64,000 nt of DNA from Panorpa germanica (Eukaryota > Arthropoda > Insecta > Mecoptera > Panorpidae), in assembly GCA_963678705.1 (NCBI GenBank), contig OY783218.1, positions 7,388,152 through 7,452,151 of the forward strand. The letters are read 5' to 3'. A program made the position numbers and the translations under genes. Every line of letters begins with the position of its first letter. Positions within the stretch are counted from its first letter, which is position 1. The notes beneath the pieces were generated by a model. The model was given only the letters and a program-made list of their open reading frames with translations, made no database searches and was not told the DNA's origin. Shown here one piece after another: positions 21,721-33,075 of this stretch.

Positions 21721-22449
21721 TTTCTATTACTCAGTCGTTATGTCGTTACTGCTTTATGAACAATCAAATTTATATTTACTGGTATTATTGGTTAACGTTA
21801 TGTTTTGTAACATATTGCATATTGTCATTGTCTTTAAGTACATCATTGGCTAATTAGTGCAATCAACAAGTTAACGAGAGGGACAAGAGGATATTTAGAA
21901 ACATTTCCTCTGTTCCGAATTTGTTATTAAGTTTAGTGTATAAATTAGCCCTGAACAATAGGAAACATACACATTTAAGACAGCTCACTTGTGATAATAC
22001 AGTAGTATGTTTTTTAATAATTGATAAACTAATTAATGATCTATTTATAAACAAAGCTTGAACATTTATCTGACTCCTAACGTTTATATGGTTTAAATAG
22101 CTCAATCGTGTGCAAAGTTATTAACGTTTTTATATTTGAAAACATGGAGTACTAGTACAAAGTTGCAAATTGATTATCATTTGAGTACACTGTCGCCATC
22201 TATATTTAACTATATAACCATGAAGTAATGTTTCACCTTAAGGATAAACGTTATAGTATTTTATTTTCTCTGAAGACTGTACTCAATACATGTTAGCTTA
22301 TATATTGTTAACGAATGTACATTCCCCTGAATACAACCCTGCTATTTTTTCATCAAGTATTATTGCACTGGCCTTACAGACATCAGGTACCCCTATAACT
22401 ATATGTGTGGCAATAATATCCATAATCCTTGGAACTTACAATTTTAATT
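21721..22449. other. No feature seen
   Basis: AT-rich. No supported gene or repeat. Confidence 0.5.
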
Positions 22450-22700
22450 TAAGGAGGTACATGACCTTTACGTAAATGATGAAAACGTCGTTAAAAGTGG
22501 AGGATCGATAAAAATCGTTAAAATACATGCTGTCTCTAAATTTTAGTGATCTAGGGTTCATAGTTTTCTTTTTAGAAATGATTAAAAATGACAAATTTTC
22601 ATATATATCATAACTTTTATCTCAATTTCACCACGTAACATAACTTTTACTATGAAAAAAGGCGACACGGTTTTCAAAAACTACGTGTGTAATATACGTG
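22450..22700 (+). repeat. Partial copy of the TTAA-flanked AAGGAGGTACAGG family
   Basis: It starts aaggaggtacatgac and continues with cgtaaatgatgaaaacg, catgctgtctc and ctagggttc, down to gcgacacggttttcaaaaa. All of these are found in reverse complement at the right half of the element at 57984-58737. The other end is missing. Confidence 0.7.
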
Positions 22701-22890
22701 ATAGAATTACAATATCTATTTTTCTCTTTTGATCAGTTCACCTCTCTGAAAGCTAACGTACTTAGTTTCTTCATGGCACTGACGAATTACGAAAAGCCAC
22801 GCTTCAAATATATAAGCTAGTGGTCTATTTTCAAACAAATTAAAAAAAGTTTAGATAAAAGAAAATAAGTATATTTCCAGTGTATTAAAC
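22701..22890 (+). repeat. Dispersed repeat Y, copy 1
   Basis: The segments ttttctcttttgatcagttc, tacttagtttcttcatggca and ggtctattttcaaac are repeated in reverse complement at 32940-33070. No coding content or terminal structure was resolved. Confidence 0.6.
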
Positions 22891-23319
22891 TCACCTACGG
22901 TCATTAATAAAGCTAACTTTATACATATGCAGACTAAATGGAATCGCACAGTTGAGAAATAAGGAAACGCTATCTATTGCAACACACCCCAAGTTTATGT
23001 GAATGAAATCTTCTACAGTAGTAGTACAGTTTGTTCATTAATTACAGTATTTAATTTTAGATTTTGCTGTCCACCCAATTGCACGGTGACCTTTTTTTAA
23101 CGTCATATTTACTTACGGAATTATATACTTTGTTTAGATAATTTATTGTACCTGAGAGATCATTCTTTGTTCCACCTCTCATTCTATTACAAAGTTTCAT
23201 TTTATTGTTCCCTTCTCCTACGAATAAATCTACTGTAAAATTAATTTATTGCAAGCGCCCTTGATTACAATTTGTCGCCTTCAATCTCGGACCGACCATG
23301 AGTACCGTGACGTGAATTT
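22891..23319. other. No feature seen
   Basis: AT-rich. No supported gene or repeat. Confidence 0.5.
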
Positions 23320-23780
23320 TTACAAGATATAAAAGGATTTGGGAAAGTAATATACCTCAGTATTTAATAGAAAAAGACATAAAAAACATAAGAAGTACAG
23401 CAAGGTTTAGATTGGGAAATGAGGAAAAAGGAAACAGATACTTGGAAAGTAGTGAGGAAAGAATGTGTAGAGTGCACATTAAGTTTGATTGTGAGGAAAA
23501 AGTAAGGAGTGTAATGAATATTGGGCAGCTCTTAAAAGGGGACAAGGAAGGGAACAGATGGATGGCAGAAATAATTAGAAGAAGGAAGGCTGAAGCTTGT
23601 TAAATCTTTTTAAGGCAGAAGAATGTAATGCCGAAAGTGAAGAGAAGAGGTGGATGGCGGAGATAGAGAAAAAAAACTAGGAAAGAGAAGAAATGGCAGA
23701 GTAGAAACAGGAGGGACAGTAGCAGGAGGAGCAAAGCAGTAGCAGTAGCAGTTTTGTTTTTATTTTTATAAGGAATTTTA
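23320..23780 (+). mobile_element. Non-LTR retrotransposon tail (tail family 1, copy 2)
   Basis: The plus strand encodes PQYLIEKDIKNIR, FRLGNEEKGNRY, then CRVHIKFDCEEK, IGQLLKG and WMAEIIRRR before a stop at about 23602. Compared with copy 3 an in-frame deletion of nine codons removes the second Cys and the loop of the CCHC-like knuckle. A purine-rich 3' region with the gaagaggtggatggcgga word follows. It is 5'-truncated. Confidence 0.8.
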
Positions 23781-24796
23781 TATATATTTTTTTTGTTTGA
23801 AAAAAATGAGAATGTTTAAATTTAATAAGGATCAAAATTGAATTAAACACAATGACATGTATATAAATGAGTTAAGTCACAAGAATGTAGTGCCAAATGG
23901 CAAAAACATTAAAAAATAAAATAATAATATACAACTAAGCCAAAACTTGTACCCCTCATATTAGCGCCCCTTGCAACCGCATCCAGACCGGCCCTGTTTG
24001 CGTGCATACATTTAGTGATCGATCATTTTATTGTGTATTATTTTTATATTATATCGCAGTACATTCCAGTGTTCTAGTAGAACTACTTGTCCTTGTAATA
24101 CTTCCTTAAAAAGGACATTTTGATTTCAACTAGTGCCGCCTCAACACTCTGGCTGCGTATGTGTGCTATTGAATATAAACCCCGAATTATAACCTGCGTA
24201 TATATTGTCTGTAACTATTAGGCTCGGCACAAAACCGTAAAACACCGCACAACGTTCCAGGCGTGAGTCAGCCTCCATCTTCTAGTGAATTCGATCCTGA
24301 CCTTGAGACGACGTTTTTCTTAGATTTCATCTTAACAAACATAGGGATCATTCGTCTGTCTCAAGGATGACGGGGACCGAATGTGAGGGCAGGGGGAGAG
24401 GTACACAAAGTACCATCTTACGCATTTAGATAATACATCATTTATAGCAGCAGGGGTCTTCAAACTAAGGGTCGCTGATTAGACGATTACAGAAAATTCG
24501 TTTATTTGAGACATATTGTCATTAAATAAATAATTGGAAAACAAAGAAACGAATTAAGGTGAAACCCGTAATTTTGGAAAAACTAAAAAAAAAATTGTTA
24601 TTTTTTGCTGTATAACTCTTAATTAATTTTTAAAAAAAGGTTAAATTTAATTGCTAATTGGTGAATAAAAAACGAATAAGAATGTAATATTTCTCCCGCA
24701 TTCAATTAATTGTTACATTTGGTCTGTAAATATTGTCAGAAAATAATGTTGCCGCTCTGTCAGGCGCAATTAAAGTAAAGTTTTATTAAATTCATG
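23781..24796. other. Mostly featureless; small fragment of repeat X
   Basis: A fragment of repeat X lies at 24558-24640 (gaaacccgtaattttggaa, then tttttgctgtataac). The rest shows no supported gene. Confidence 0.45.
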
Positions 24797-26035
24797 GTCA
24801 TTTTTTTCTAATTTTTTTTTTCATTCTTTGAAATATTTTGATACAGTTATGTTCATTATGCTCCAAAATAAAAAACTGCATCATTAGATTTTAAATATTT
24901 ACGCGATTCTGGCTTTTACGAGACGTTTTTTAAATTCATGGACTTTATTTTCTTTAAATTTTTTTTTTAATTTCTTGAATTTTTTTTGATGCAGTTATGT
25001 TCGTTAGGCTTTAAATTAAAGAACTGTTTCATTAAATTTTAAATATCTACGCAGAAACTCAAAAAATTGCATTGCTCTTAAAATCATAAAAGTGAACCTT
25101 TTCATCATTTTTAACAAGATTATAGTCTTCTTTCATTGCATACTGATAAAGAGATTTAATATATTGATATATCATAAACTAAAATACTTATTTAAAAATG
25201 AATTATAAATATGAAATCAGCATTAAAAATTAAGAAAAGAAACGTAATAAAAAGAAGAGATTTTTTTTCAATTTTAATGAAAAGTAAAAAGAGTATAACC
25301 TTCTTAATTTTCATAAAAATTTAAGAAAAATATATGTCATTTTATAACGGATTTAAACTTAATTTAGAATGCTGATTTCATATTTATAATTTATTTTTAA
25401 ATAAGTATTTTAGTTTATGATATATCAATATATTAAATATCTTTATCAGAGTATGCAATGAAAGAAGACTATAATCTTGTTAAAAATGATGAAAAGGTTC
25501 ACTTTTATGATTTTAAGAGCAATGCAATTTTTTGAATTTCTGCGTAGATATTTAAAATCTAATGATGCAGTCCTTTAATTTAAAACGTTACGAACATAAC
25601 TGCATCAAAAAATTTTAAGAAATAAAAAAAAAAATTTATAAAAAAAAGACCATGAATTTAAAAAAAGTCGCATAAAAGCCAGAATCGCGTAGATATTTAA
25701 AATGTAATGAAGCAGTTCTTTACTTTAAAGCCTAGTGAACATAACTGCATCAAAAAATTTCAAGAAATCAAAAAGAAAATTAAGAAAAAAAAGTCCATAA
25801 AATTAAAAAAGGTCGCATAAAAGTCAGAATCGCGAAAATATTTAAAATGTAATAAAGCAGTTCTTTAATTTAAAACATTACAAACATAACGGCATCAAAA
25901 AATTTCAAGAAATTAAAAAGAAAATTCAGAAAAGAAGTCCATGAATTTAAAAAAGGTCGCGTAAAGGCCAGAATCGCGTAGATATTTAAAGTCTAATGAT
26001 GCAGTGTTTTATTTTAGAGCTGCATCAAAACTTTT
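24797..26035. mobile_element. Foldback-like element with tandem 145-bp units in its arms
   Basis: A long inverted repeat surrounds a loop at about 25236-25356. The inner arms, 25052-25235 and 25357-25555, pair almost perfectly (for example gattatagtcttctttcatt against aatgaaagaagactataatc). Outward, the arms contain direct repeats of about 145 bp that begin gcatcaaaaaattt: about two units in the left arm, and starts at 25602, 25747, 25892 and 26022 in the right arm. Each unit carries gccagaatcgcgtagata. No open frame exists. The form (long inverted arms built of tandem repeats) is that of foldback elements. A lone unit lies at 31008-31110. Confidence 0.7.
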
Positions 26036-26900
26036 GATATTATGGGAGGTAGAAAGTGAACCTTGGAACTTGTACTAGGTCAACAAGTTTAAGGCTAATA
26101 ATTTTCTATATAAAGGAAAGAAAATGAATCTTAGAATTAACCTGTACCAAGCTAGCAATTTTAAAATTTAAATAAATTACTAGATAATCAACGGCTAGTT
26201 GTAATATTCTTTGCAAATAAAAAGAAACTCTTAAAAAATCAAAATGAAGAAGAAAATTGTGTACATCATTAAAATAAATATTCATAACGCAGTACAGAAA
26301 ATCAACATTAAAAAAAGTAATGAGCATTATCTTCATCCATTGTAAAAAACAGGTAAAAGTTGATTTAACGATCGAACGCAGTGTTCAAGGTATGGCGATT
26401 AGTAGTGTAAGCTGTAACCACAGCATCCGAAGAATTCCCAATGGACGGTGGGTCCATCAGTCGATCAACACAGCAGTCCATCAGCAACGCGTTATTGCCA
26501 GTAACTCTATTAGTAGAATAAAGTGGCGAAGGAAGATCTGTGTATTAAAAATGTGCATTCTTGATTGCTGAGAGCTTCTCACACTTCGCGTAAAGAAGAA
26601 TCGAAAGGAATTGTTCTCGATGTTTCGATTGGAAAAGAAGTTGATATTCAACTTTATTCTCCATTGCGTAACTATGCAGGACAGGATTTCGGGGGAGGTT
26701 TTTCGTACTGTTAATCATTGGAAAACTAATCACTATTTTGACAGGACAAACATTGGCTAACTTTATATCCATAAATATATGGACAAATGATATATTTTGT
26801 ATATTTAAGTTAATTTTAAACTACAGTACTTATTTAGTATCCATAACGAATATTTTTCTCTATTCATTACCAATTACATTTTTGTTTTCTTCCATTTTTG
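26036..26900. other. No gene; minor repeat words
   Basis: The words aaaatgaatctt.gaat.a and cctgta.caa near 26120 recur near 39020. The open frames at 26320-26571 and its opposite strand show no recognisable domain. Confidence 0.4.
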
Positions 26901-27054
26901 CATTGTAGTTTTTATGCTGATTTCAAATCTGCAACTTATTTTTAAATAGGTGTCTTGGTTTTCTAGATATCAACCATTTAACACGTAAATAATGCAGATA
27001 TTTAAAAATAGTTTTCGGATATGAAATCAGCGTAAAAAACTACGCTAGACAATG
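26901..27054. repeat. 154-bp imperfect hairpin
   Basis: The left arm cattgtagtttttatgctg, then atttcaaatctg, pairs with the right arm gatatgaaatcagcg, then taaaaaactacgc...aatg. The loop contains ttggttttctagatatcaac. It is similar to the hairpin at 27172-27315 and to part of the foldback-like element. Confidence 0.65.
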
Positions 27055-28115
27055 TATTTAATACATCAAAATAAAAATGTCTTTTTCATTGAAAATTTTA
27101 AAGGTTATTATACTCTTGATAATTTTATAAAAATTACCATTTTCGTTTTGTTCAACTTTCAATGGTTATTGATGTAGTTTTTTATGCTGATTCTAAATCT
27201 GCTATTTATTTTTTAATGTATGTTTTGGTTTTTGAGATATCAACAAGTACACGCGTAAATAATGGAGATATTTAAAAATGGTTTTCTGTTTTGAAATCAG
27301 CATAGAAAACTACGCCAGAATTTTTTTTTTTTTGTTGAAAATCGTCTTATCCTGTATAGCCCGGGCGCTAGAGGTCAAATATTTGGTCCATTTTTTTTTA
27401 CTGCTCTACTCTTATTTGTAAAGGAAATGTATTGAGTACAATCTATAAAATCATTTTAATGATTATTTCAGTAATAATTTATACTTTTTTGTAATGTCTA
27501 ACATGGTCTTGTTTACTGCGTGCAGTATTTAAAATTTGTACCGCTGCTGAATTTTCGGAACACAAATACAGCTGCTTGTCTTTGTTCCTCGTTAATTTTC
27601 TACAAATTAAGCATTTCAACGGAGAGGGGATGTGAAGGGAGCGGGAAGGGACCATCACAGCTGGTGGCAAGATGTGTTTTGTTATTATTTGGGGTCTCAG
27701 GTATAAGAATCCGACCATAGTTACCGGTCCTCACATTTTGCATACTCAACTACTCATAGCGCCTGCACTAGTAGGCAATAATTTAATTAAGGTGTTTGAC
27801 TATGATCCGAAGAAATAACGCTAGTTGTTTGAACGAAAAATTGTTTTTACAAGTTTCATAAAACGGGGTACCCAGAGGAACGTCTGCTTAAATTATGTTT
27901 AGTGGTTTTCTTTTTAATTTCATTAAAGTAAGGAGTTCCAGGAGTAAATAATGCAGGAATTTAAAAATGTTTTCCAGTTTTGAAATCACCGTAAAAATCT
28001 ACGCCAAGAACCATTGAAAATTAAACAAAACGAAAACGTTAATTTTTATGAAATTATGAAGGCTTATAATCTTTAAAATTAATAATGAAAAACACATTTT
28101 AATTTTGACATATTA
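27055..28115. repeat. Further palindromic repeats of the same family
   Basis: 27172-27315 forms a second hairpin (gtagttttttatgctgatt against aaatcagcatagaaaactac). Sequence at 27060-27170, with ttttcgttttgttcaactt, recurs in reverse complement at 27995-28110 (aaattaaacaaaacgaaaac). A half hairpin ends at 28005 (gaaatcaccgtaaaaatcta). Between them, 27330-27940 is unrelated sequence with no gene. Confidence 0.55.
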
Positions 28116-28657
28116 AATATATATTCTAGTACAAAAAACTATGTTTATAGAATAATATAGAATATTAAATATAGGTATAAATAAATTGCGATATAAAAAT
28201 AAAATGTTGTTAACTTTTCTTAACCAATATTGAAGATGCAATGAAGTTCAACCCTGACTTTCTGTAAGACACAGGTACTCGCGTGCTACCAACATTAGCA
28301 CATGAACTCGTACTAGTACATTGCACATAATTTAGAAATAAATTCCACCACTTAAAGCTGCGACCACAAGACAAGACAACTACAGATGAAGACACTGACG
28401 TCGACTTCATCAGCTCAAAGAAAATGTAAACTAGGGCTTAAGCCTGTAGCCCAGCGGCCATGACAGCATGTGCTTCTGTGGGGAACAGTAATTCCCGCGG
28501 CCTCGCGTTCGTCATGACACAAAAACTAAATCAGAATTGACTTGAATACAGCAATCAAATGGAAATTACGTGTTTTTATATTTTTTATATATCTATTATT
28601 TGATATGCAATCACTTTTATATAAAGTACAATCTCTTGAAGTGCGATTTATGTTTTA
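28116..28657. other. No feature seen
   Basis: AT-rich with a small GC-richer patch at 28430-28515. No gene or tRNA is supported. Confidence 0.45.
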
Positions 28658-29361
28658 GGCCTGTCTCAGTATGGGACCGTATTTAAGCGAATTTCTGCCG
28701 GACGTATACGGGCTACTACGCTTTACCTATCCGAACCATGTAAATGTAATGAGATCGCTCTGGAGCTCTCAGACTGCACGCTACAAAGCAGTCCGAATAC
28801 GGGCGGCACTACCTCGCACATTAGAAGCGTATAAAGGCGAATTTTAACCAAGTGTTACCACTACTACAACGCTATCTTATCTGAACCTTTGTAAATGTAA
28901 ACAGCCGCTTCAGACTGGAGGGGATACCTAACATCGCTGCAATACGGATCTTTTCGCGTCTATCGCGACATCGCGTACCATCGTATACCAGTAGTGTATC
29001 GATAAAAATTAAAGTTAAAGTTTGCTCTCATAATAAATTATATTAGTGCTAAAGAACTCTAATACACCCCCTACAGTTCACAAGTTAGTTATCTGACGAC
29101 TACAGGAGATCACTACAGACTAACAAAACAATAACAAAACCAATAACACAATAAGATAATATACCCTTATCTTATTATCCAGGCACACACAGATTTAAGA
29201 CGTAAACATCAAGAGAATGCTGTATCATAAATATAGATAAATAAATTAGTATAAACATGTATTGTGACACACATAGGCGGTTTGCTTTGTAGCTCATTCA
29301 ATCCGCCGATTTACGTCCGAATACGCCGTCGCTTAAATACGGTCCCATACTGAGACAGGCC
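28658..29361. mobile_element. PIF/Harbinger-like MITE, copy 1 (704 bp)
   Basis: The ends are ggcctgtctcagtatgg, then gaccgtatttaagcg, and the exact inverse (cgcttaaatacggtcc, then catactgagacaggcc). TTA lies on both sides (28655-28657 and 29362-29364), the three-base target duplication of the PIF/Harbinger superfamily. No transposase frame is present. Copy 2 lies at 48449-49150 in the opposite orientation, and their middles differ in several blocks. Short relatives are at 20432 and 45536. Confidence 0.85.
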
Positions 29362-30567
29362 TTATATTTTTATTTAGGGCGTAACAGTACTACTTGGTTT
29401 TCCAGTTGAATGTAGATGGCAGCAATGTTTCAAAATCGAAATTTATATACAAAATTCTACTTAAATGTGTTTTCTTATACGTTATTCATTAACGTAAGTA
29501 ATTCTCCATTTAACAATTTCTCTTTAGACTAGTTTTCATTTCAAGATTGTCATACAATTTCGGTCTCTTTTAGGGCCCCGATCAAATATTTTTCGGATTC
29601 ACACATGCGTTGACGACTATGACATTAAAACATAACCTACAATGGTCAGCATGAACGTATCTGAACGTTTATTACCCGTAATTAACAATTTTTGTCAAGT
29701 ATTTATGTTATAGTAAACAAGTTTAATGTAATAACCTAACTTTTATTTTATGTCAAAACTTTAGACGATTTGCACATTTTTTAAACATGTCAGAAGAAGT
29801 GTTTTTTACCGAATTAATTGAATACATATATGTGATCATAGCTTTAGATACAATCGCTTTACAAACATCCACAAGTTGTCAGTTTTGCCATCATGCAGCC
29901 GGGCAAAAACAATTATAACTACAAATGAATTAAATAAACGTGATTCTTATTAAGTAAGTGGTGTTTTAAGAAGCCTACGTTTAACGTTCCGTAATTCCGT
30001 AACACGGAAGTCAGGAGCGCATCATCCCATTTATTACCAAATATAATTATTGTCTTATACACTCTACTAACGTATAAGCTAACGTTTTTTTGGATCTTGC
30101 AATATTTAAATACTTATTTCGATTCACTGATTTCGTCCCGTTATTTTGCAATGATTTGGTAATAGGTAGGTTGGCAACCCAAGTCGCAGGTTGAATGGCC
30201 GCAGCCGGCTGTCGGTATCTGGTTCCGGAACATCGAACCACTCGGCAACTACTGGCCAATGCTAAGGTCGCGTTGGTATTACTGTTTCATTTTTGCGTTA
30301 ACCAATTTAGTGTGCGTTTTTATTTAATGATTAAAATTCTTTTATTTTTTTATTATTAAAATTAGAGCAGTTCGTTAAAAATTATACAAAATTCATTTTA
30401 AGTAAATAGATGTGATGACGTCATTATATCATGATTACTTTCTGAATTGCTTTTTTTAGGTTATAATATTATTTACTACTTGTCAACGCCAGATGTCTCC
30501 TACTATATATGTATTTGCAATTCATTTCTAGATAAATGTTTTGGTTTACGAGATATCATCAAACTAC
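29362..30567. other. No feature seen
   Basis: AT-rich. A patch at 30160-30290 has higher GC content but folds into no recognisable tRNA and encodes no recognisable protein. Confidence 0.45.
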
Positions 30568-30717
30568 CCAGTAAACAATTTGGTGAAGTGTCTTGTTTTG
30601 TGATGTTTCTATCACTATTGCACTTTATCTTCATTTGTATTCCGACAGATGGAGTGGTTTCACCATTTGTAGCCAATAAAACAGACATTTCATATGAACG
30701 ACTGTAAGAAACTGAAC
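30568..30717 (+). repeat. Segment duplicated downstream of DUF229 copy 3
   Basis: It matches 63688-63855 through cccagtaaacaatttggtg, tttctatcactattgcactt, tatcttcatttgtattccga and gacatttcatatgaacgact. The copy at 63.7 kb has about 23 additional bases (ctatagttcacatcaacc) in the middle. The first word also occurs, inverted, near 4270. It may be a dispersed repeat or a relic of a duplicated DUF229 3' flank. Confidence 0.65.
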
Positions 30718-31354
30718 TGTCTTTCATCAACTGTCTGTCAATATGATGGCAATGGTAAAGTCGAGACGTAACAGATTTTTGAAAATAATTCTTTTTTTTA
30801 AAATCACCATAAATATCTATTCGAAAAAGATAAATCAGAAAGTGTGCCACGTGGAGAAGAAAGAACAGATGACTGTAGTTTTAATTTTTAGTAGATTTTA
30901 AGAATAGGTTTAAGCCAATTAAATAAAATGTATATAACGATGTAGTGTGGGAAGAATGTTAAAGAAATCATAATCAATAAATATAAAAATATCGGTTTAA
31001 AAAAAAAGATACATGAATTTGAAAAAAGGTTACATACAAGTCAGAAAACTATAGATATTTAAAATGTAATGAAGCAGTTCTTCATTTAAAAGCACGGCGG
31101 ATATAACTGCATCAAAAAATTGTAAAGGTATAGAAATATTTTTAAAAAAAATATCGAAACACAGGAACAAGAAATATGCATGCAACGATAGAGTGATAAT
31201 ATCATAAGGCAACACTATGTTTTAGTTTTAAATAATAATTCTTATTGAAGCATTAGGAGGCTTTAAAGAAAAATAATGAGAATAAAAAACTGTTTTGGAA
31301 TAATAAAAATTTGAGTGATCATTTAGAACAGAAAGTAGAAAAGAAGCTCCATAT
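30718..31354. other. Contains one unit of the 145-bp foldback repeat
   Basis: 31008-31110 (catgaatttgaaaaaagg, then atatttaaaatgtaatgaag, and ataactgcatcaaaaaatt) is a diverged single copy of the tandem unit seen at 24.8-26.0 kb. The rest is AT-rich without a gene. Confidence 0.5.
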
Positions 31355-31591
31355 ATGAGGTGTCTAGAAGCAAAGGAATGTAAATGAAAATTTGAGATAA
31401 CTAGCGCAAACGATAGAAGAGGTACTAAACTATTTGGTACCAAATAGCCACGTGCCATGTGGCACAGAGATATAAGCGAAAACTTGGACAGATTTTGCTA
31501 TATAGCGTGAGTATGAAAAGCTACTGTTAAACTCGGTTTCTGAAGAATATAACTTTTGTCATTTACACCTCTTTGCATCTGGACGCCTCAT
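31355..31591. mobile_element. MITE Z, copy 1 (about 240 bp)
   Basis: The inverted ends are atgaggtgtctagaagc and gcatctggacgcctcat. The interior words gatataagcgaaaacttgg and ctatttggtaccaaatag match those of copies at 40833-41075 and 56041-56272. It is non-coding. The target duplication is unclear because the end sequence is itself followed by ATAT. Confidence 0.7.
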
Positions 31592-32260
31592 GTCTTAATT
31601 CGGCCCTGACCACAACACGTGGATATTGAATAACACGTAACTATCTCCACCCACTCCAGACAAATGAGCCGAATCAGCCGTATCCCTGAAACAGGGAACA
31701 GGGAACAGGAACAGTCTCGTTGTCCTGCAGGCTGCAACACATCGTGCGGATTTTTCCGGAACGGCAAAACGCCAAAAGAACGCGCAGACTGGCGTCGCGG
31801 CGCATCGCGGTCTACGAATTGAAAATCCGCAGTGCAACGAACTAATGGGGCTAAAGTTCAACTGCCATTGAATTTGGAACGTTGTACTGGAGATGGGAGG
31901 CGTGTGCAATGGGTCCTGATGCTGCTGCTGGTAGTGCAGGAGATGCTCTTTGCGGATGCAGCCTGTGAACAATCACGAATAGCCGTTGGTCGTTCAAATA
32001 GATATTAATAAATAATGAAGTATGGAGTAATTATCCCAGTAAGACTTTTTAAATCTAATATAGATACAATGAAACTACTGTTAATTACCTCCTCCCCCAG
32101 TCAGCGCAAAAATCTTTCTATTTTTAGCTTCAAAACAAGTTTTTTCAGTTAAAATAATAATATGCTAATATTCTTAGATCGATAACGTATGAGACAAGCA
32201 ATATTTATCATTCCCACTTACTGAAATTGTTAATTATTAAGTCAATTATTAACTTAAGCT
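31592..32260. other. Locally GC-richer block, no recognised gene
   Basis: 31600-31960 is GC-rich for this window (gcggatttttccggaacgg, cgtcgcggcgcatcgcgg). It gives a 125-codon minus-strand open frame with no recognisable domain or biased conservation that I can judge. It is left uncalled. 31980-32260 is AT-rich and featureless, apart from tcattcccacttactg at 32209. Confidence 0.3.
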
Positions 32261-32735
32261 TTGAATAATGTGCCTCAGTACCTTATAGAAAAGGACATAA
32301 AACACATAAGAAGAACAGCAAGGTTTAGATTGGGAAATGAGGAAAAAGGAAACAGATACTGGGAAAAGAGTGAGGAAAGAAAGTGTAGAATGTGTGGAGC
32401 GGAGGACGAAACACTGGAGCACATTAAGTTTGAGTGTAAGGAAAAAGTAGCAAGCGAGAGGAATATTGGACAGCTATTAAAGGGAGGCAGTGAAGGAAAG
32501 AGGTGGATGGCGGAAATAGTAAGAAGAAAAGGAAAAACAGGAGAATAAATAATCTGGTGGAGAATAATAGAGAGGGTCAAAAGAAGAAGAAGCAGAAAGC
32601 ACTTTTGGAAGTAGTAAAAGTCGAGAAGATTTTAAGTTTATTTTAAGTTTAGTTTTTAAGTTTGGAATGTATATAGGAATGAAATGTATTAGAAATATAA
32701 TACTGTAGATTGTAAAGCCGAAAGGCATACACAAT
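32261..32735 (+). mobile_element. Non-LTR retrotransposon tail (tail family 1, copy 3, best preserved)
   Basis: It encodes VPQYLIEKDIKHIRRTARF, RLGNEEKGNRYW, an intact CCHC-like knuckle (CRMCGAEDETLEHIKFEC), IGQLLKGGSEG and WMAEIVRR, then a stop at 32546-32548. The 3' untranslated part ends tgtaaagccgaaaggcatac, acaattaa, a terminus shared with copy 4. The frame starts abruptly after ttgaataatg, so it is a 5'-truncated insertion of about 475 bp. The C-terminal zinc knuckle of such elements is thought to bind nucleic acid. Confidence 0.82.
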
Positions 32736-33075
32736 TAATTTATAAATAACTTAAGCTTTGATTTTTTGGTAAAGTTTTTAGTTAAAAAATTGAATAAAAC
32801 ACGAACAAAGTATCCAATCGCAAAAATCTTATGTTACTCCATACACATTATATCATATTACTATCGTTTCATTTTATGTTTTAGTTGCACTTAAAACATT
32901 GGAAATACAATTATTTTCTTGTAACTAAAATTATTTTAATTTGTTTGAAAATAGACCATTAGCCTTTATACCCTAAGGTGGGTGTTTATAATTGGTCAAT
33001 GCCGTGAAGAAACTAAGTATGTTAGTCTTTAGAGAGTTGAACTGATCAAAAAAGAGAAATAGTTATTATAGTTTA
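32736..33075 (-). repeat. Dispersed repeat Y, copy 2 (right part)
   Basis: 32940-33070 holds gtttgaaaatagacc, cgtgaagaaactaagta and gaactgatcaaaaaagag, reverse-complementary to 22700-22890. The first 200 bp are featureless. Confidence 0.55.

Noticed and set aside
24797-26035. CRISPR-like array from the 145-bp direct repeats
   Set aside because: The repeats are contiguous without unique spacers and lie in inverted arms; the context is an animal genome.
30160-30290. Possible tRNA suggested by a ggttcc-type word
   Set aside because: No acceptor, D-arm or anticodon-arm pairing could be built around it.
31595-31972. 125-codon minus-strand frame in a GC-richer block
   Set aside because: There is no recognisable domain, no codon evidence that I can evaluate, and Cys/Pro/Ser composition typical of chance frames in GC-rich DNA.
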